DNA of 64,000 nt from Roseomonas sp. HF4 (GTDB taxonomy: Bacteria > Pseudomonadota > Alphaproteobacteria > Acetobacterales > Acetobacteraceae): positions 554,994 to 618,993 of the forward strand of contig NZ_STGD01000001.1 in NCBI RefSeq assembly GCF_005222755.1, read 5' to 3'. The position numbers and the translations under genes are program-made. Under the pieces are notes generated by a model, which saw only the letters and a program-made list of their open reading frames with translations, made no database searches and was not told the DNA's origin. Shown piece after piece: positions 42,460 through 51,331 of the stretch. Positions within the stretch are counted from its first letter, which is position 1, and each line of letters opens with the position of its first letter.

Positions 42460-43187
42460 CGCATCTCGACCTGTCCGTGAACGTCGACCACGTGGCGACG
42501 CTGCGCAACGCGCGCGGCGGCACCTTCCCCTGCCCGGTCGAGGCCGCGCGCGTCGCGGTCGAGGCCGGCGCGGACGGCGTCACGGTCCACCTGCGGGAAG
42601 ACCGCCGGCACATCCGCGATGCCGATGTCGAGCGCATCCGCGCCGAGGTCGCAGCCCCGCTCAACTTCGAGATGGCCGCGACCGAGGAGATGGTCGCCTT
42701 CGCCGAACGCATCCGCCCGCCCTATTGCTGCATCGTGCCCGAGAAGCGCGCGGAGCTGACCACTGAGGGCGGGCTCGACGTACTGCGCGCCGGCTCGTTC
42801 CTGGCCGAGGCCATCGCGCGGCTGCGCGCGGCCGAGGTGCGCGTGTCGATCTTCATCGAGGCCGACCCGGCGCAGATCGAGGCCGCCGCCAGGCTCGGCG
42901 CGCTCGCGATCGAACTGCACACCGGCACCTATGCCGAGGGGCCGGTCGCGAACCGCCCGGCGCAGCTCGCGCGCCTCAAGGCCGGCGCAGCGGCGTCCAG
43001 GGCGGCGGGGCTGCTCTGCCATGCCGGCCACGGGCTGACCTACGAGACCGTCGGCCCGATCGCCGCGATGCCGGAGGTGACGGAGGTCTCGATCGGCCAC
43101 TTCCTGGTCTCGCAGAGCGTCTTCGAGGGCCTGCCCGCCGTCGTGCGCCGCTTCCGCGCGCTGATCGACGCGGCGCGCGCAGCCTAG
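42456..43187 (+). CDS. pdxJ: Pyridoxine 5'-phosphate synthase
   Basis: This 243-residue TIM-barrel enzyme has [16 protein letters not shown] at the start and [23 protein letters not shown] and [11 protein letters not shown] complete the pattern. It condenses the PdxA product with deoxyxylulose phosphate to make pyridoxine phosphate. Confidence 0.96.
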   Translation: MTHLDLSVNVDHVATLRNARGGTFPCPVEAARVAVEAGADGVTVHLREDRRHIRDADVERIRAEVAAPLNFEMAATEEMVAFAERIRPPYCCIVPEKRAELTTEGGLDVLRAGSFLAEAIARLRAAEVRVSIFIEADPAQIEAAARLGALAIELHTGTYAEGPVANRPAQLARLKAGAAASRAAGLLCHAGHGLTYETVGPIAAMPEVTEVSIGHFLVSQSVFEGLPAVVRRFRALIDAARAA

Positions 43188-43240
43188 GGCGGCGCACGCC
43201 ACGGGGCAGGCATCCTCGCCCCCGCCGTCCCTCGGTTCCC

Positions 43241-43260
43241 GCCGGGGTCGCGACCCCGGC
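43241..43260. terminator. Perfect 20-bp palindrome between convergent genes
   Basis: GCCGGGGTCGCGACCCCGGC is fully self-complementary. It lies between the stops of pdxJ (43187) and the dienelactone hydrolase gene (43270), a suitable place for a bidirectional transcription stop. No U-tract flanks it. Confidence 0.45.
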
Positions 43261-43269
43261 CGTCCGGCG

Positions 43270-44013
43270 TCAGCCGCCGAGGCGCCGCCGATAGAGCGCG
43301 ACCAGCCTTTCCCAGTGGCGTTCCGCGGCCTGCTTGTCGAAGCACCAGCGCTGCGGGAAGGCGAAGCCGTGGTGTACGGCGGGATGGATCTCGACCTCGC
43401 CCGCCGCGCCCGAGGCCGCGAACAGCCGGCGCAGCTCCTCGACCATCGGCAGCGGCGCCAGCTCGTCGTGCTCGGCGCAGGAGATGTAGAGCTCGGCCCG
43501 CCCCTGGCCGAGCGTGAGATGCGGGCTTTCCTCGGCGTCGCTGACCAGCCAGGTGCCGTAGAAGGACGCCGCGGCCGCGATCCGCCCCGGATAGCGCGCG
43601 GCGGCCGCCAGCGCGTAGGGGCCGCTCATGCAGTAGCCATGGGCGCCGACCGGCCCGGGCGCCGCGATGCCGGTCCGGTCCAGGAAGCCCAGCATCGCCG
43701 CGACATCCGCCATCACCGGCGGGATCGTCATATTCGTGCGGATCGCGCGCATGCGGTCGCGCTCCGGGTCGCCCTGGACCAGCACGCCCGGGCCGAACTT
43801 CGTGTCGCGGCCCGCGCGGTAATAGAGGTTCGGCAGCAGCACGCAGTAGCCCGAGGTGGCCAGGCGCCGCGCCATGTCGTGCAGTTCCTCGCGGATGCCG
43901 GGCGCGTCCATCAGCATCAGCACCGCGGGCGCCGGCACGCCGCGCTCCGGGCGGACGACGAAGGTCTCCATGGCACCGTCGCGCGTCGGGATGTCCTCGG
44001 TGGCCTCGATCAT
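43270..44013 (-). CDS. Dienelactone hydrolase family protein
   Basis: This 247-residue alpha/beta hydrolase has nucleophile elbow GYCMSG, with cysteine in place of serine as in true dienelactone hydrolases. The Asp (CAEHDELAPL) and His (HHGFAF) of the triad are visible. The start at 44013 is preceded by AGAGGGA. No signal peptide is present. It could hydrolyse dienelactone or other small esters; no aromatic-ring cleavage genes are nearby. Confidence 0.85.
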   Translation of the reverse strand: MIEATEDIPTRDGAMETFVVRPERGVPAPAVLMLMDAPGIREELHDMARRLATSGYCVLLPNLYYRAGRDTKFGPGVLVQGDPERDRMRAIRTNMTIPPVMADVAAMLGFLDRTGIAAPGPVGAHGYCMSGPYALAAAARYPGRIAAAASFYGTWLVSDAEESPHLTLGQGRAELYISCAEHDELAPLPMVEELRRLFAASGAAGEVEIHPAVHHGFAFPQRWCFDKQAAERHWERLVALYRRRLGG

Positions 44014-44107
44014 CGGTCGGTCCCTCTTGCCCGCGGGACGGTAGCCGCCGCCTGGACGGATGGCGATGGGCGCGGGAACATCGGGCATCCGACCAGGAGG
44101 ACGCGCC

Positions 44108-44704
44108 ATGAAGCTCGCCTATTCGCCCAACAGCCCCTACGTCCGGAAATGCCATGCCGTCGCGATCAAGCGCGGCATCGAGGACCGGCTCGACCTCTGG
44201 TCCGTGCCGACGACCGATCCCGACCTCGCCGCCGTGAACCCGCTGTCCAAGGTGCCGACGCTGCTGATCGAGGACGGCCAGGCGCTCTACGACAGCCCGG
44301 TGATCTGCGAATACCTCGACAGCGTGGGCGACGCGCCGCGCGTCATCCCGGCCGAGGGCCCGGCACGCTGGCGCGCGCTGACGCTGGCCGCCCTCGGCGA
44401 CGGCATCCTGGACGCGACGCAGCCCCGCCGGCGGGAAGTCGCGCTGCCGCAGGACGAGGGGCGGACCAGCTACATCATCCAGCAGCAGGCCAAGGTCACG
44501 CGCGCCCTCGACGTGCTGGAGAAGGAAGCGGACAGCCTCGGGGACCTCGACACCATCGGCGAGATCACGGTCGGCTGCGCCCTCGGCTACCTCGACTTCC
44601 GCTACCCGCACGAGCCCTGGCGGCCCGGCCATCCGAAGCTCGAGGCCTGGTACGCGCGCGTCTCGGCGCTGCCGCCGCTGGCGCGCACCGTGCCGCCGGG
44701 CTGA
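44108..44704 (+). CDS. Glutathione S-transferase family protein
   Basis: This 198-residue protein has an N-terminal thioredoxin-like domain (MKLAYSPNSPYVRKCHAVAIKRG, NPLSKVPTLLIEDG, LYDSPVICEYLD) and an all-helical C-terminal domain. It has a GGAGG ribosome-binding site 8 bases upstream. It is divergent from the dienelactone hydrolase gene with a 94-bp shared promoter region. Confidence 0.88.
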   Translation: MKLAYSPNSPYVRKCHAVAIKRGIEDRLDLWSVPTTDPDLAAVNPLSKVPTLLIEDGQALYDSPVICEYLDSVGDAPRVIPAEGPARWRALTLAALGDGILDATQPRRREVALPQDEGRTSYIIQQQAKVTRALDVLEKEADSLGDLDTIGEITVGCALGYLDFRYPHEPWRPGHPKLEAWYARVSALPPLARTVPPG

Positions 44705-44712
44705 GAGACTGC

Positions 44713-44742
44713 GCGAGGATGCGCCCCCGAGCGCATCCTCGC
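44713..44742 (+). terminator. Strong hairpin after the GST gene
   Basis: GCGAGGATGCGC and GCGCATCCTCGC form a perfect 12-bp stem with a 6-base loop 8 bases after the GST stop codon. The following bases are C-rich, so Rho-independent termination would rely on the stem alone. Confidence 0.5.
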
Positions 44743-44871
44743 CCCCGGCGCCGGGCGGCTCCCCGATCCTGGATGCCGTCGGCGGGGGGCGGGTGGCGGC
44801 CCGGGCCCGGGCCGTTTCCGCCGCCGCGAAAAACGCACTAGCCTCCGCCCAACGAACCCGGAGGAACGACC

Positions 44872-45825
44872 ATGCGCCGTGCCCTGCTCGCCGCCGCCGC
44901 GGCGGCGCTGCTCGCCCTGCCTGCCGCCGCGCAGGATCGCAGCATCCGCGTCATCTCCGGCTTCGCGCCCGGCGGCGCGGGGGACCTCATGGCCCGCCTC
45001 ATCGCCGAATACGTGCCGCCGCAGATGGGCGCGCGCGGCGTGGTCGAGAACCGCACCGGCGCCAATGGCCTGATCGGCGCCGAGGTGGTGGCGCGCTCCG
45101 CCCCCGACGGCAATACCGTGCTGCAATGCCCGATGGGCAGCATGACGATCACGCCGAACCTGCCCGGCGCCGCCCTGCCCGTCGACCCGCGCACCGAGAT
45201 GACGGGGGTCGCGAACGTCGCGCTGTCCACCTACGCGCTGGTCGTCGCGGCGCGCGGGCCGCACCGGGACGTGCCGGGGCTGCTCGCCGCGGCGCGGGCG
45301 CGGCCGGGCGGGCTGACCTATGCCTCGGCCGGGGTCGGCTCGGCGCAGCACCTGTCGGTCGAACTGCTGAAGGCGCGCGCGGGGCTCGACATCGTGCACG
45401 TGCCCTATCGCGGCGCCGCCGTCGCGGTGATCGACATCCTGGGCGGGCGCACCGACTTCATGATCACGAACCTCGGCGACATCATGCGCCAGGTGACGGG
45501 GGGCGAGTTGCGCATCCTGGCCATGGGGGACGATGCGGGCTCGCCGCTGTTCCCGGACGTGCGGCCGATCTCGGCCTTCGTCCCCGGGCTGCAGATGGCC
45601 GGCTGGTTCGGCATCTGTGGTCCGCGCGGCATGGGGGAGGAAGCGCTGGCGCGCTGGAGCGAGGCGACGCGCCGCGCGCTCGAGAATCCCACCTTCCGCG
45701 AACGCCTGCTCGCCAACGGCCTGACGCCGAACTTCGAGGACACGCGAACCTTCAACGCGCGCATCGCGTCCGACCTGCGGTCCTGGGGCGAGGTGATCCG
45801 CGCCGCGGGCGTGCGGGGCGACTGA
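44872..45825 (+). CDS. Tripartite tricarboxylate transporter (Bug-type) receptor 1
   Basis: This 317-residue periplasmic receptor has a signal peptide (MRRALLAAAAAALLALPAAAQ). TctC/Bug motifs follow: RVISGFAPGGAGDLMARLIAEY, VVENRTGANGLIGAE, and VPYRGAAVAVIDILGGRTDF. It binds a carboxylate-type solute. No tctA or tctB membrane genes are adjacent. The neighbouring gene starts one base after its stop. Confidence 0.88.
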   Translation: MRRALLAAAAAALLALPAAAQDRSIRVISGFAPGGAGDLMARLIAEYVPPQMGARGVVENRTGANGLIGAEVVARSAPDGNTVLQCPMGSMTITPNLPGAALPVDPRTEMTGVANVALSTYALVVAARGPHRDVPGLLAAARARPGGLTYASAGVGSAQHLSVELLKARAGLDIVHVPYRGAAVAVIDILGGRTDFMITNLGDIMRQVTGGELRILAMGDDAGSPLFPDVRPISAFVPGLQMAGWFGICGPRGMGEEALARWSEATRRALENPTFRERLLANGLTPNFEDTRTFNARIASDLRSWGEVIRAAGVRGD

Positions 45826-45826
45826 G

Positions 45827-46714
45827 GTGCCGCGCATCGCCGCCTTCACCAAGAACGGCGTCAACCCGAACTACCAGGCCTTCCTGCGCGGCGTGGAGCG
45901 CGCCGCGGAAGCCGGCGGCGCGGCCGCGACGCGCCACTTCCCCGCGACGCCCGACGATCCCGCCGAGCAGGTCGCACTGCTGCGCCGGGTGGTCGCGGAA
46001 CGGCCGGACGCCATCCTGTTCGCGCCCGCCGACGACCGCCTGCTGGAGGCCCCGGTCGCCGAGGCGATCGCGACCGGCATCCCCTTCGTGGGCTTCGTCA
46101 ACCGCATGGCGGGCGGCTTCGTGTCCTTCGTCGGCGCCGACGACGAGGACATGGGCCGCCGCTGCGCCGCCTTCATGATCGACGCGCTGGGCGGCCAGGG
46201 CGATCTGGTGCTCATCGAGGGGCCCGACAGCGCGCCCACCAGCCGCGACCGCGGCCGCGGCTTCCGCGCGGCGATCGCCGCGGCGCCCGGCATCCGCCTG
46301 CTCGGCACCGCACCGGGGCGCTACCTGCGCGAGCCCGGCCGCGCGGCGATGGCCGCGTTGCTCGCGCAGCACGCGCGCATCGACGGCGTGATCTGCACCA
46401 ACGATTTGATGGCGCTGGGCGCCCTCGACGCGCTGGACGACGCCGGGCGCACCGCGCTCGTCGCCGGCAACAACGGCACGATCGAGGCGGCGGAGCAGAT
46501 CGCGACGGGCCGGCTGCTCGCCTCCATGGACTATGACGGGCAGCGCATGGGCGCCGTCGCCGCCATGGCGGCGCTGCGCCACCTGCAGGGCCTGCCCGTA
46601 CCGCGCGAGATCCTGCTGCCCGCGGCCGTCATCCACCGGGGCAACCACGCCGCCTGGCTCACGCCGATCGAGGCACGTCCCCTGCCCCGCTGGCAGGACG
46701 TCGTCGGCGACTGA
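45827..46714 (+). CDS. Periplasmic-binding-protein-fold sugar receptor lacking a signal peptide
   Basis: This 295-residue protein starts at a GTG one base after the preceding stop (residues MPRIAAFTKNGVNPNYQAFL). The ribose/sugar-binding Peripla_BP_4 fold is recognisable (AERPDAILFAPADDRLLEAPV, DGVICTNDLMALGALDAL, NNGTIEAAEQIATGRLLASM). It has neither a signal peptide nor a LacI helix-turn-helix, and no ABC permease or ATPase lies nearby. A cytosolic ligand sensor is possible, or a missed upstream start, though the upstream frame is the neighbouring gene. Confidence 0.7.
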   Translation: MPRIAAFTKNGVNPNYQAFLRGVERAAEAGGAAATRHFPATPDDPAEQVALLRRVVAERPDAILFAPADDRLLEAPVAEAIATGIPFVGFVNRMAGGFVSFVGADDEDMGRRCAAFMIDALGGQGDLVLIEGPDSAPTSRDRGRGFRAAIAAAPGIRLLGTAPGRYLREPGRAAMAALLAQHARIDGVICTNDLMALGALDALDDAGRTALVAGNNGTIEAAEQIATGRLLASMDYDGQRMGAVAAMAALRHLQGLPVPREILLPAAVIHRGNHAAWLTPIEARPLPRWQDVVGD

Positions 46715-46745
46715 CGCAAGAAACGACACCGGGAGGACCCAGACC

Positions 46746-47714
46746 ATGACCATCGCCATTACCCGCCGCGCGCTCGGCACCGCCGCCCTCGGCGGCCTCG
46801 CCGCGCCCGCGCTCGCGCAGGGCGCCTGGCCGAGCCGGCCGGTCCGGCTGATCAGCCCCTTCGCGCCGGGCGGGCCGCAGGACGTGCCGGCCCGCTATTT
46901 CGTCGAGCACCTGACGCCGCGCCTCGGCCAGCCGGTGGTCTACGAGAGCCGCGCCGGGGCGGGCGGCCAGGTGGGGATGCAGTTCGTCGCCTCGGCGACG
47001 GACGGGCATACCTTCCTGATCACCTCCAACTCCGTCGCGACGTTGCCGGCGCTGAAGCGCAATCTCGGCTACGATCCGCTGGTCGACCTGCTGCCCATGA
47101 CGATCGTGACCGAGGCGCCGCTGATCTACTGCGTGCGCGCGAACGGCCCGGCCGACCTCGGCGCCTTCCTCGCGCACGCCAGGGAGAACCCGGGCAAGGT
47201 CTCGGTGGGCAGCTCGGGCATCGGCTCGGCGACGCACCTGACCAGCGCGCTGCTGATGCAGAAGGCGGGGATCGAGCTGCTGCACGTGCCCTATCGCGGC
47301 GCCGGGCTGATCATGAACGCGCTGCTCGCCGGCGATATCGACTGCTTCGTGGGCGACGTCTCGCTCGCGCTCGAGCATATCCGCGCAGGCACGATCCGCG
47401 GCATCGGCGTGACGACGGCGACGCGCGCGCCGCTGCTGCCCGACGTGCCGGCGGTGGGCGAGCGCGTGCCGGGCTTCGCCGTGCCCTTCTGGTTCGGCCT
47501 GTTCGCCGCCAAGGCGACGCCGCCCGAGGCCATCGCGCGGGTGCTGGCCGAACTCGCGCCGCTGCGCGCGCCGGAAAGCGAGCTCTACCGCCGCATGGCC
47601 GCGCGCGGCTCGCAGCTGATGCTGACCGGGCCCGGCCCCCTGGCCGAGCGGTTGCGCGCGGAGATCCCGCAATGGCGCCAGGTGGTGCAGGCGGCGGGGA
47701 TCACGCCGGAGTAG
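46746..47714 (+). CDS. Tripartite tricarboxylate transporter (Bug-type) receptor 2
   Basis: This 322-residue receptor has a Tat-like signal (ITRRALGTAALGGLAAPALAQ). Bug motifs RLISPFAPGGPQDVPARYF, VVYESRAGAGGQVGMQ and HVPYRGAGLIMNALLAGDID follow. A GGGAGGA ribosome-binding site precedes the ATG. It is cotranscribed with the two receptors upstream. It lacks dedicated TctAB partners in the window. Confidence 0.88.
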   Translation: MTIAITRRALGTAALGGLAAPALAQGAWPSRPVRLISPFAPGGPQDVPARYFVEHLTPRLGQPVVYESRAGAGGQVGMQFVASATDGHTFLITSNSVATLPALKRNLGYDPLVDLLPMTIVTEAPLIYCVRANGPADLGAFLAHARENPGKVSVGSSGIGSATHLTSALLMQKAGIELLHVPYRGAGLIMNALLAGDIDCFVGDVSLALEHIRAGTIRGIGVTTATRAPLLPDVPAVGERVPGFAVPFWFGLFAAKATPPEAIARVLAELAPLRAPESELYRRMAARGSQLMLTGPGPLAERLRAEIPQWRQVVQAAGITPE

Positions 47715-47756
47715 CGGATCCCGCACCAGACAAACGATCTGGCAGGCGCAGCCGCC

Positions 47757-48809
47757 TCACGCGCCTGCCGCGGGATGCGCCACGACAAGGCTGAGCGGCG
47801 AGCGCGTCGGAATGATCTCGCGCAGGGCGAAGCCGCCCTGCGCCAGCAGGTCGCGGAATTCCGGCCCGGTGCGCTCCAGCGCGGCATACTGGACCATCAT
47901 GTTTAGGTCGGAGAATTTCCGTTCCGCATCCTCGTTTGGCGGGCCGACAACGCGTTCGATCACGATCAGCGTCGCCGAGGCAGCCATGGCGCGGCGGCAG
48001 GTCCGCAGGATCTCGATCGCCTCGCGGCCGTCCCAGTCATGCAGGATCGCCTTCATGACATAGGCGTCGCGCTGCGCCGGCACCGCGTCGAAGAAGCTTC
48101 CGGCCACCACCTCGACGCGATCCGCCAGCCCGTCCGCGGCGAATGCCGGCGCGGCCGTCGCGACGACCTGAGCTTGGTCGAACAACACGCCCCGCAGCGC
48201 CGGCGCGGCCAGCAGGATGGCCCTGAGCAGGTGCCCCTGTCCGCCGCCGACGTCCACCACCGAACCGAACCGGCCGAAATCGAATGCCGCGAGCACCGCC
48301 TCGGCCTCGGCGCGCGAATTGCCGGTCATCGCGCTGTCGAAGATGGCTCGCTCCTCCGGATTCTGCGCGCGGTAGGTCCAAGCATCCACGCCGCAGGTGA
48401 ACTTCGCGGCGCTTTCACCGGTGCGGATGCAGTGCAGCAGGTTGCCCCAGGATCGCCACTGGCCGGGCGTTCCAATCCAGCGCGCGTAGTTCCGCCGCGA
48501 TCCGGGCGCGTCGCCCGTCAGGCAGGCGCCAAGCGGCGTGAGCGAGAAGACCCGGTCCGTGCCTTCGTGGAAGACGCCGACGGCAGCCAGCGCGCGCATC
48601 AGCCGGTAGAGCGAGGGCATATGCGACCCGGAGGTCTCTGCAAGCGACGCGACGTCCCTCGGTCCGTCGACCAGCAGGTCGGCGACGCCGAGCGTGGCGG
48701 CGACATGCAGCGCCTGGGAAACCTGGTAGGCGTTGACCAGCCGCATCAACTCGGCCGAAGGCGACATCTCCTCCGTCGCGCCGGCGTTTGTGGAAGGGGT
48801 TGCAGCCAT
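47757..48809 (-). CDS. SAM-dependent O-methyltransferase (COMT/hydroxyneurosporene type)
   Basis: This 350-residue enzyme has an N-terminal dimerisation and winged-helix domain (AYQVSQALHVAATLGVADLL). A class I methyltransferase domain follows: FGSVVDVGGGQGHLLRAIL as motif I, and LHDWDGREAIEILRTCRRAM with the catalytic His of plant-like O-methyltransferases. The start at 48809 has GGAGAGG 8 bases upstream; a longer frame begins at 48848. Codon use is slightly less GC-rich than its neighbours, hinting at acquisition. Confidence 0.82.
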   Translation of the reverse strand: MAATPSTNAGATEEMSPSAELMRLVNAYQVSQALHVAATLGVADLLVDGPRDVASLAETSGSHMPSLYRLMRALAAVGVFHEGTDRVFSLTPLGACLTGDAPGSRRNYARWIGTPGQWRSWGNLLHCIRTGESAAKFTCGVDAWTYRAQNPEERAIFDSAMTGNSRAEAEAVLAAFDFGRFGSVVDVGGGQGHLLRAILLAAPALRGVLFDQAQVVATAAPAFAADGLADRVEVVAGSFFDAVPAQRDAYVMKAILHDWDGREAIEILRTCRRAMAASATLIVIERVVGPPNEDAERKFSDLNMMVQYAALERTGPEFRDLLAQGGFALREIIPTRSPLSLVVAHPAAGA

Positions 48810-48906
48810 GGCCGTCGCCTCTCCGGCCTCCAGGGAAGGAGGCCGCATAGCGTGCTCCGGCAGACAGGTATGCTAGCCCGGCCGGCACGGCGATGCACGC
48901 GCCCCG

Positions 48907-50463
48907 TCAGGGGCGCATCGTGAAGGCGGCCGTCCCGGTCGCCCGCAGCGGCTCCGCCAGCCGCGCGAATTCGCACAGCAGCCGCCTCGTGTCCCGCGGG
49001 TCGATGATCTCCTCCACCCAGAACGCCTCCGCCGTGCGGAAGGGGGACCGCAGCTTCTGCAGCCGCGCCTCGATCTCGGCCACCTTGGCGTCGCGGTCCT
49101 CCGCTGCCGTGACCTCCGCCGCGTAGGCCGCCTCCACGCCCCCTTCCAGCGGCAGCGACCCCCAGCGTGCCGAAGGCCAGGCGTAGCGGATCGAGTATCG
49201 CCCCGCCGGCTGGTGCACCACGCCCGCGACGCCGAAGGCGTTGCGCAGGATCACCGTGCACCAGGGCTGGCGGCACTGGTTGACCGCCGCCATGGCGCGC
49301 ACGCCCCAGCGTATGGTGGCGTTGCGTTCCGCCTCCAGCCCCACGGCGAAGCCGGGGCAATCCATCAGGTAGACGACCGGCAGGTGGAAGGTCTCGGCCA
49401 GGTCGACGAAGCGGATGATCTTCTGGCAGGCATCGGCGGTCCAGGACCCGCCCTGGAAGACAGGGTCCGACGCCAGCACCGCGACCGCCCGCCCGTCGAG
49501 CCGCGCGAGGCCCGTGACCACCGGCCGGCCGAACCAGCGCCCGGTCTCGAAGAAGCTGCCCTTGTCCACCAGTGTCTCGATGATGGGCCGCACCTTGTAG
49601 GCGGCGCGCGGGTCGCGCGGGATGGCGGCGATCAGCGCCTCGTCCCGCCGCGCCGCGTCGTCGCGTGGGCGCATGTTGGGCGGCAGCGCGAAGACCGAGG
49701 ACGGCATGTAGGACAGGAAGCGCCGCGCCAGCGCGAAGGCCTCGTCCTCGGTCTCGGCCGCGTCGTCCACCGCGCCCGCCTTGCATTGGATCTCCCAGCC
49801 GCCGAGGTCGCGCTTCTCCAGCGTCTCGCCCAGGCGCGCGACCACCGGCGGCCCGGCCACGAACATCGCCGACGCCTTGGTCATGACGGCGTAGTGCGCC
49901 GCCGCGAGCCGCGCGGCCCCCAGCCCCGCGACCGAGCCGAGGCCGAGCGCCACCACCGGCACCAGCCCGAGGTTCGCCGTGGTCTGCGCATAGAGCTGCG
50001 TGCCGCCGACGCCGCCCGGCAGGTTGGCCCGCCCCGTCGTCTCGATCGTCTTGACCGACCCGCCGCCGCCCGAGCCCTCGATCAGCCGGATGATCGGCAG
50101 GCGGAGCTCGGCCGCCATGCGCTCGGCCATGATGGGCTTGTCGCGGATGGTCGCGTCCGCGCTGCCGCCGCGCACGGTGAAGTCGTCGCCCACCACGACC
50201 ACGGGGCGGCCGTCCACCATCGCCCGCCCCATGACGCAGTTGGACGGCGTGAACCCCGCGAGGTCGCCCTGTTCGTCGTACTCCGCGCGGCCGGCGATGG
50301 CGCCGACCTCGTGGAAGGTGCCGCGGTCGACCAGCGCGTCCACGCGCTCGCGCACCGTGAGGCGCCCGCCATCGTGCTGGCGCTTCACCTTGTCCGGCCC
50401 GCCCATGACGCGGGCCAGCGCCTCGCGCCGACGCAGTTCCTCGAGTTCCGGTTCCCAGCTCAT
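48907..50463 (-). CDS. Acyl-CoA carboxylase carboxyltransferase (beta) subunit
   Basis: This 518-residue crotonase-fold carboxyltransferase of the propionyl/methylcrotonyl type has two halves, with GVGGTQLYAQTTANLGLVP and MDCPGFAVGLEAERNATIRW segments. Such subunits transfer CO2 from biotin to an acyl-CoA. No biotin carboxylase or biotin carrier gene lies in the window, so its partner is encoded elsewhere. Confidence 0.85.
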   Translation of the reverse strand: MSWEPELEELRRREALARVMGGPDKVKRQHDGGRLTVRERVDALVDRGTFHEVGAIAGRAEYDEQGDLAGFTPSNCVMGRAMVDGRPVVVVGDDFTVRGGSADATIRDKPIMAERMAAELRLPIIRLIEGSGGGGSVKTIETTGRANLPGGVGGTQLYAQTTANLGLVPVVALGLGSVAGLGAARLAAAHYAVMTKASAMFVAGPPVVARLGETLEKRDLGGWEIQCKAGAVDDAAETEDEAFALARRFLSYMPSSVFALPPNMRPRDDAARRDEALIAAIPRDPRAAYKVRPIIETLVDKGSFFETGRWFGRPVVTGLARLDGRAVAVLASDPVFQGGSWTADACQKIIRFVDLAETFHLPVVYLMDCPGFAVGLEAERNATIRWGVRAMAAVNQCRQPWCTVILRNAFGVAGVVHQPAGRYSIRYAWPSARWGSLPLEGGVEAAYAAEVTAAEDRDAKVAEIEARLQKLRSPFRTAEAFWVEEIIDPRDTRRLLCEFARLAEPLRATGTAAFTMRP

Positions 50464-50527
50464 GCGCGCGGCGTTCCCTTCTGCCGCGGCGAGTGTCCCG
50501 TTGCCGCGCGGCGGCGTAAAGCCGGGC

Positions 50528-51004
50528 TCAGGGCGCGACGACGTCCTCGCGCAGGAACCAGAGCTCCAGCGCCGGTCCGTTCATCAGCCGGAGCCGGACC
50601 AGGTCCTCCTCCGTCCCCTCGAACGCCCATTCGTTGCGCCGGAAGGTGGTACGGCAGCCGCCGGCGAGGCGCGCCTGCGCGCGCAGCCGCGGCGCCGCAT
50701 CCTCGCCGTTGCGCACGAGGCGGAGCGGCCCGGGCTCCGCGCAGCCGAGCGTGCCGTCGCGCGCGACGCGCCAGACCGGAATGGGTGCCTGTGCCTGCTC
50801 CGGCGTGCCTTCGGGCTCATCCCCGTTCATCTGCGCGGCCTCGGCGCCGCCTGGCGGCGTGCCGGCGGCGGGGCGCGCCAAGGGTGGCACGCGCGCGGGC
50901 GGCACCGGCGGCACGGGCAGCGGCTCTGGCTCCGGCGCCGGCGGCGCGCAGGCGGCCAGCAGCAAGAACGTCGCCCCGGCAAGACCTGGCAGGATTCGGC
51001 TCAT
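50528..51004 (-). CDS. Hypothetical lipoprotein
   Basis: This 158-residue protein has a lipobox LLLAAC near residue 19. A Pro/Glu-rich linker (PPAPEPEPLPVPPVPPARVP) follows, then a compact C-terminal domain of about 80 residues. That domain has PVWRVARDGTLGCAEPG, LAGGCRTTFRRNEWAFEG and LWFLREDV. Two cysteines could form a disulfide. It is anchored by lipid, probably in the outer membrane. No family is recognised. Confidence 0.7.
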   Translation of the reverse strand: MSRILPGLAGATFLLLAACAPPAPEPEPLPVPPVPPARVPPLARPAAGTPPGGAEAAQMNGDEPEGTPEQAQAPIPVWRVARDGTLGCAEPGPLRLVRNGEDAAPRLRAQARLAGGCRTTFRRNEWAFEGTEEDLVRLRLMNGPALELWFLREDVVAP

Positions 51005-51331
51005 GGCTATACCGTAGATTAACTTTTGCCGCCGCGGAATCGCCACGCGGCGGCATCCTCCTGCGCGACCGCCCGACGACGGTATCCAGGATGGGCGGGC
51101 GGGTGCCGGTATGCGAAGCATGCTCCGCGCCGGTCGTCGTCGGGCGGCAATCATCCCGTGGCCCCGGCGCCCCGACGGCGGCGGCGCGGCCCCGGATGCC
51201 GCGAACGTGATGGCCGGGGCGCGGTCATCTCCCGGGCGGACAACGCTTGGTTGACGCATTCCCGATGTATACACTTGCCATCGGTGGCGGGACGGGCAAC
51301 GGGTCTCCGGGTGCAGGGCATTCGACAGGGT
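51005..51331. other. 327-bp divergent intergenic region with a long inverted repeat
   Basis: CCGCCCGACGAC (51069-51080) pairs perfectly with GTCGTCGGGCGG (51136-51147), enclosing about 55 bases. Closer to the kinase gene, TTGGTT (51247-51252) and TATACA (51268-51273) form a possible promoter with a short 15-base spacer. No gene is seen. Confidence 0.4.
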
